The notes beneath the pieces are model-generated. The model had not been told where the DNA came from. It was given only the letters and a program-made list of their open reading frames with translations, and did no database searches. From QPIN01 sp964535875 (GTDB lineage Bacteria; Pseudomonadota; Gammaproteobacteria; Methylococcales; Methylomonadaceae), in the NCBI GenBank assembly GCA_964535875.1, contig CAZHUE010000191.1:1-5892 (forward strand): DNA of 5,892 nucleotides, read 5' to 3'. Every line of letters starts with the position of its first letter. Position 1 is the first letter of the stretch. Below, piece by piece: positions 5,837-5,892 of this stretch. The position numbers and the translations under genes are program-made.

Positions 5837-5858
5837 AAATGCAGTTATCACTGCATTT
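5837..5858. terminator. Perfect 9-bp hairpin, possible weak terminator
   Basis: AAATGCAGT and ACTGCATTT pair perfectly around the loop TATC. The plus-strand 3' side ends in TTT and then TATAAATA, a weak T-tract, so termination is possible but not convincing. It is nearly symmetric and could act on either strand. Confidence 0.35.
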
Positions 5859-5892
5859 TATAAATATCCTCTGAGCTTTTTGGGGTAAGACC

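Larger units (their letters stand above)
5620..5892. other. Non-coding AT-rich stretch to the right edge
   Basis: No gene can be supported on either strand in these 273 bases. They hold an inverted-repeat unit, an extended -10 motif and a hairpin, listed separately. AGGAG at 5772-5776 looks like a ribosome binding site, but only stop-interrupted triplets follow it. Confidence 0.6.

Overview
The window looks like a chromosomal segment of a low-GC gammaproteobacterium. TrpE, TrpG, ProC and a double-domain YggT all resemble gammaproteobacterial versions, and proC next to yggT is a known arrangement in that class. The genus cannot be named from the sequence; a Thiotrichales- or Methylococcales-like relative is only a guess.

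Positions 1-4408 are a tightly packed minus-strand block, read from right to left: proC, yggT, trpE, trpG, a histidine phosphatase family gene and the start of trpD, which runs off the left edge. The junctions are short or overlapping: proC/yggT share one base, yggT/trpE are 52 bp apart, trpE/trpG overlap by 4 bp, trpG/phosphatase are 19 bp apart and phosphatase/trpD 24 bp apart. The block is probably co-transcribed at least in part. It makes anthranilate from chorismate (TrpE with TrpG), transfers phosphoribose to it (TrpD), and makes proline (ProC). YggT is a membrane protein of poorly known role, and the phosphatase is an unexplained guest between trpG and trpD.

Positions 4409-4931 lie between divergent genes and contain the clearest new structure: a 233-bp element (4497-4729) with perfect 16-bp terminal inverted repeats and a 5-bp flanking duplication (ATAAC). 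It has the structure of a MITE (a small non-autonomous transposable element), and it carries internal hairpins and a degenerate direct repeat.

Positions 4932-5568 hold the decayed remnant, on the plus strand, of a secreted FG-GAP (integrin alpha-like beta-propeller) protein. It has a good signal peptide and ribosome binding site, but two in-frame stops, two one-base deletions and no 3' end. Recognisable coding stops at a GC-rich 12-bp hairpin (5572-5613).

Positions 5620-5892 hold no gene I can support. They contain an 87-bp inverted-repeat unit with an exact extended -10 promoter motif inside it, and a 9-bp hairpin. The right third of the window is therefore a mobile-element and gene-decay zone beside a conserved biosynthetic block. 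I saw no tRNA, rRNA, CRISPR array or intact transposase.
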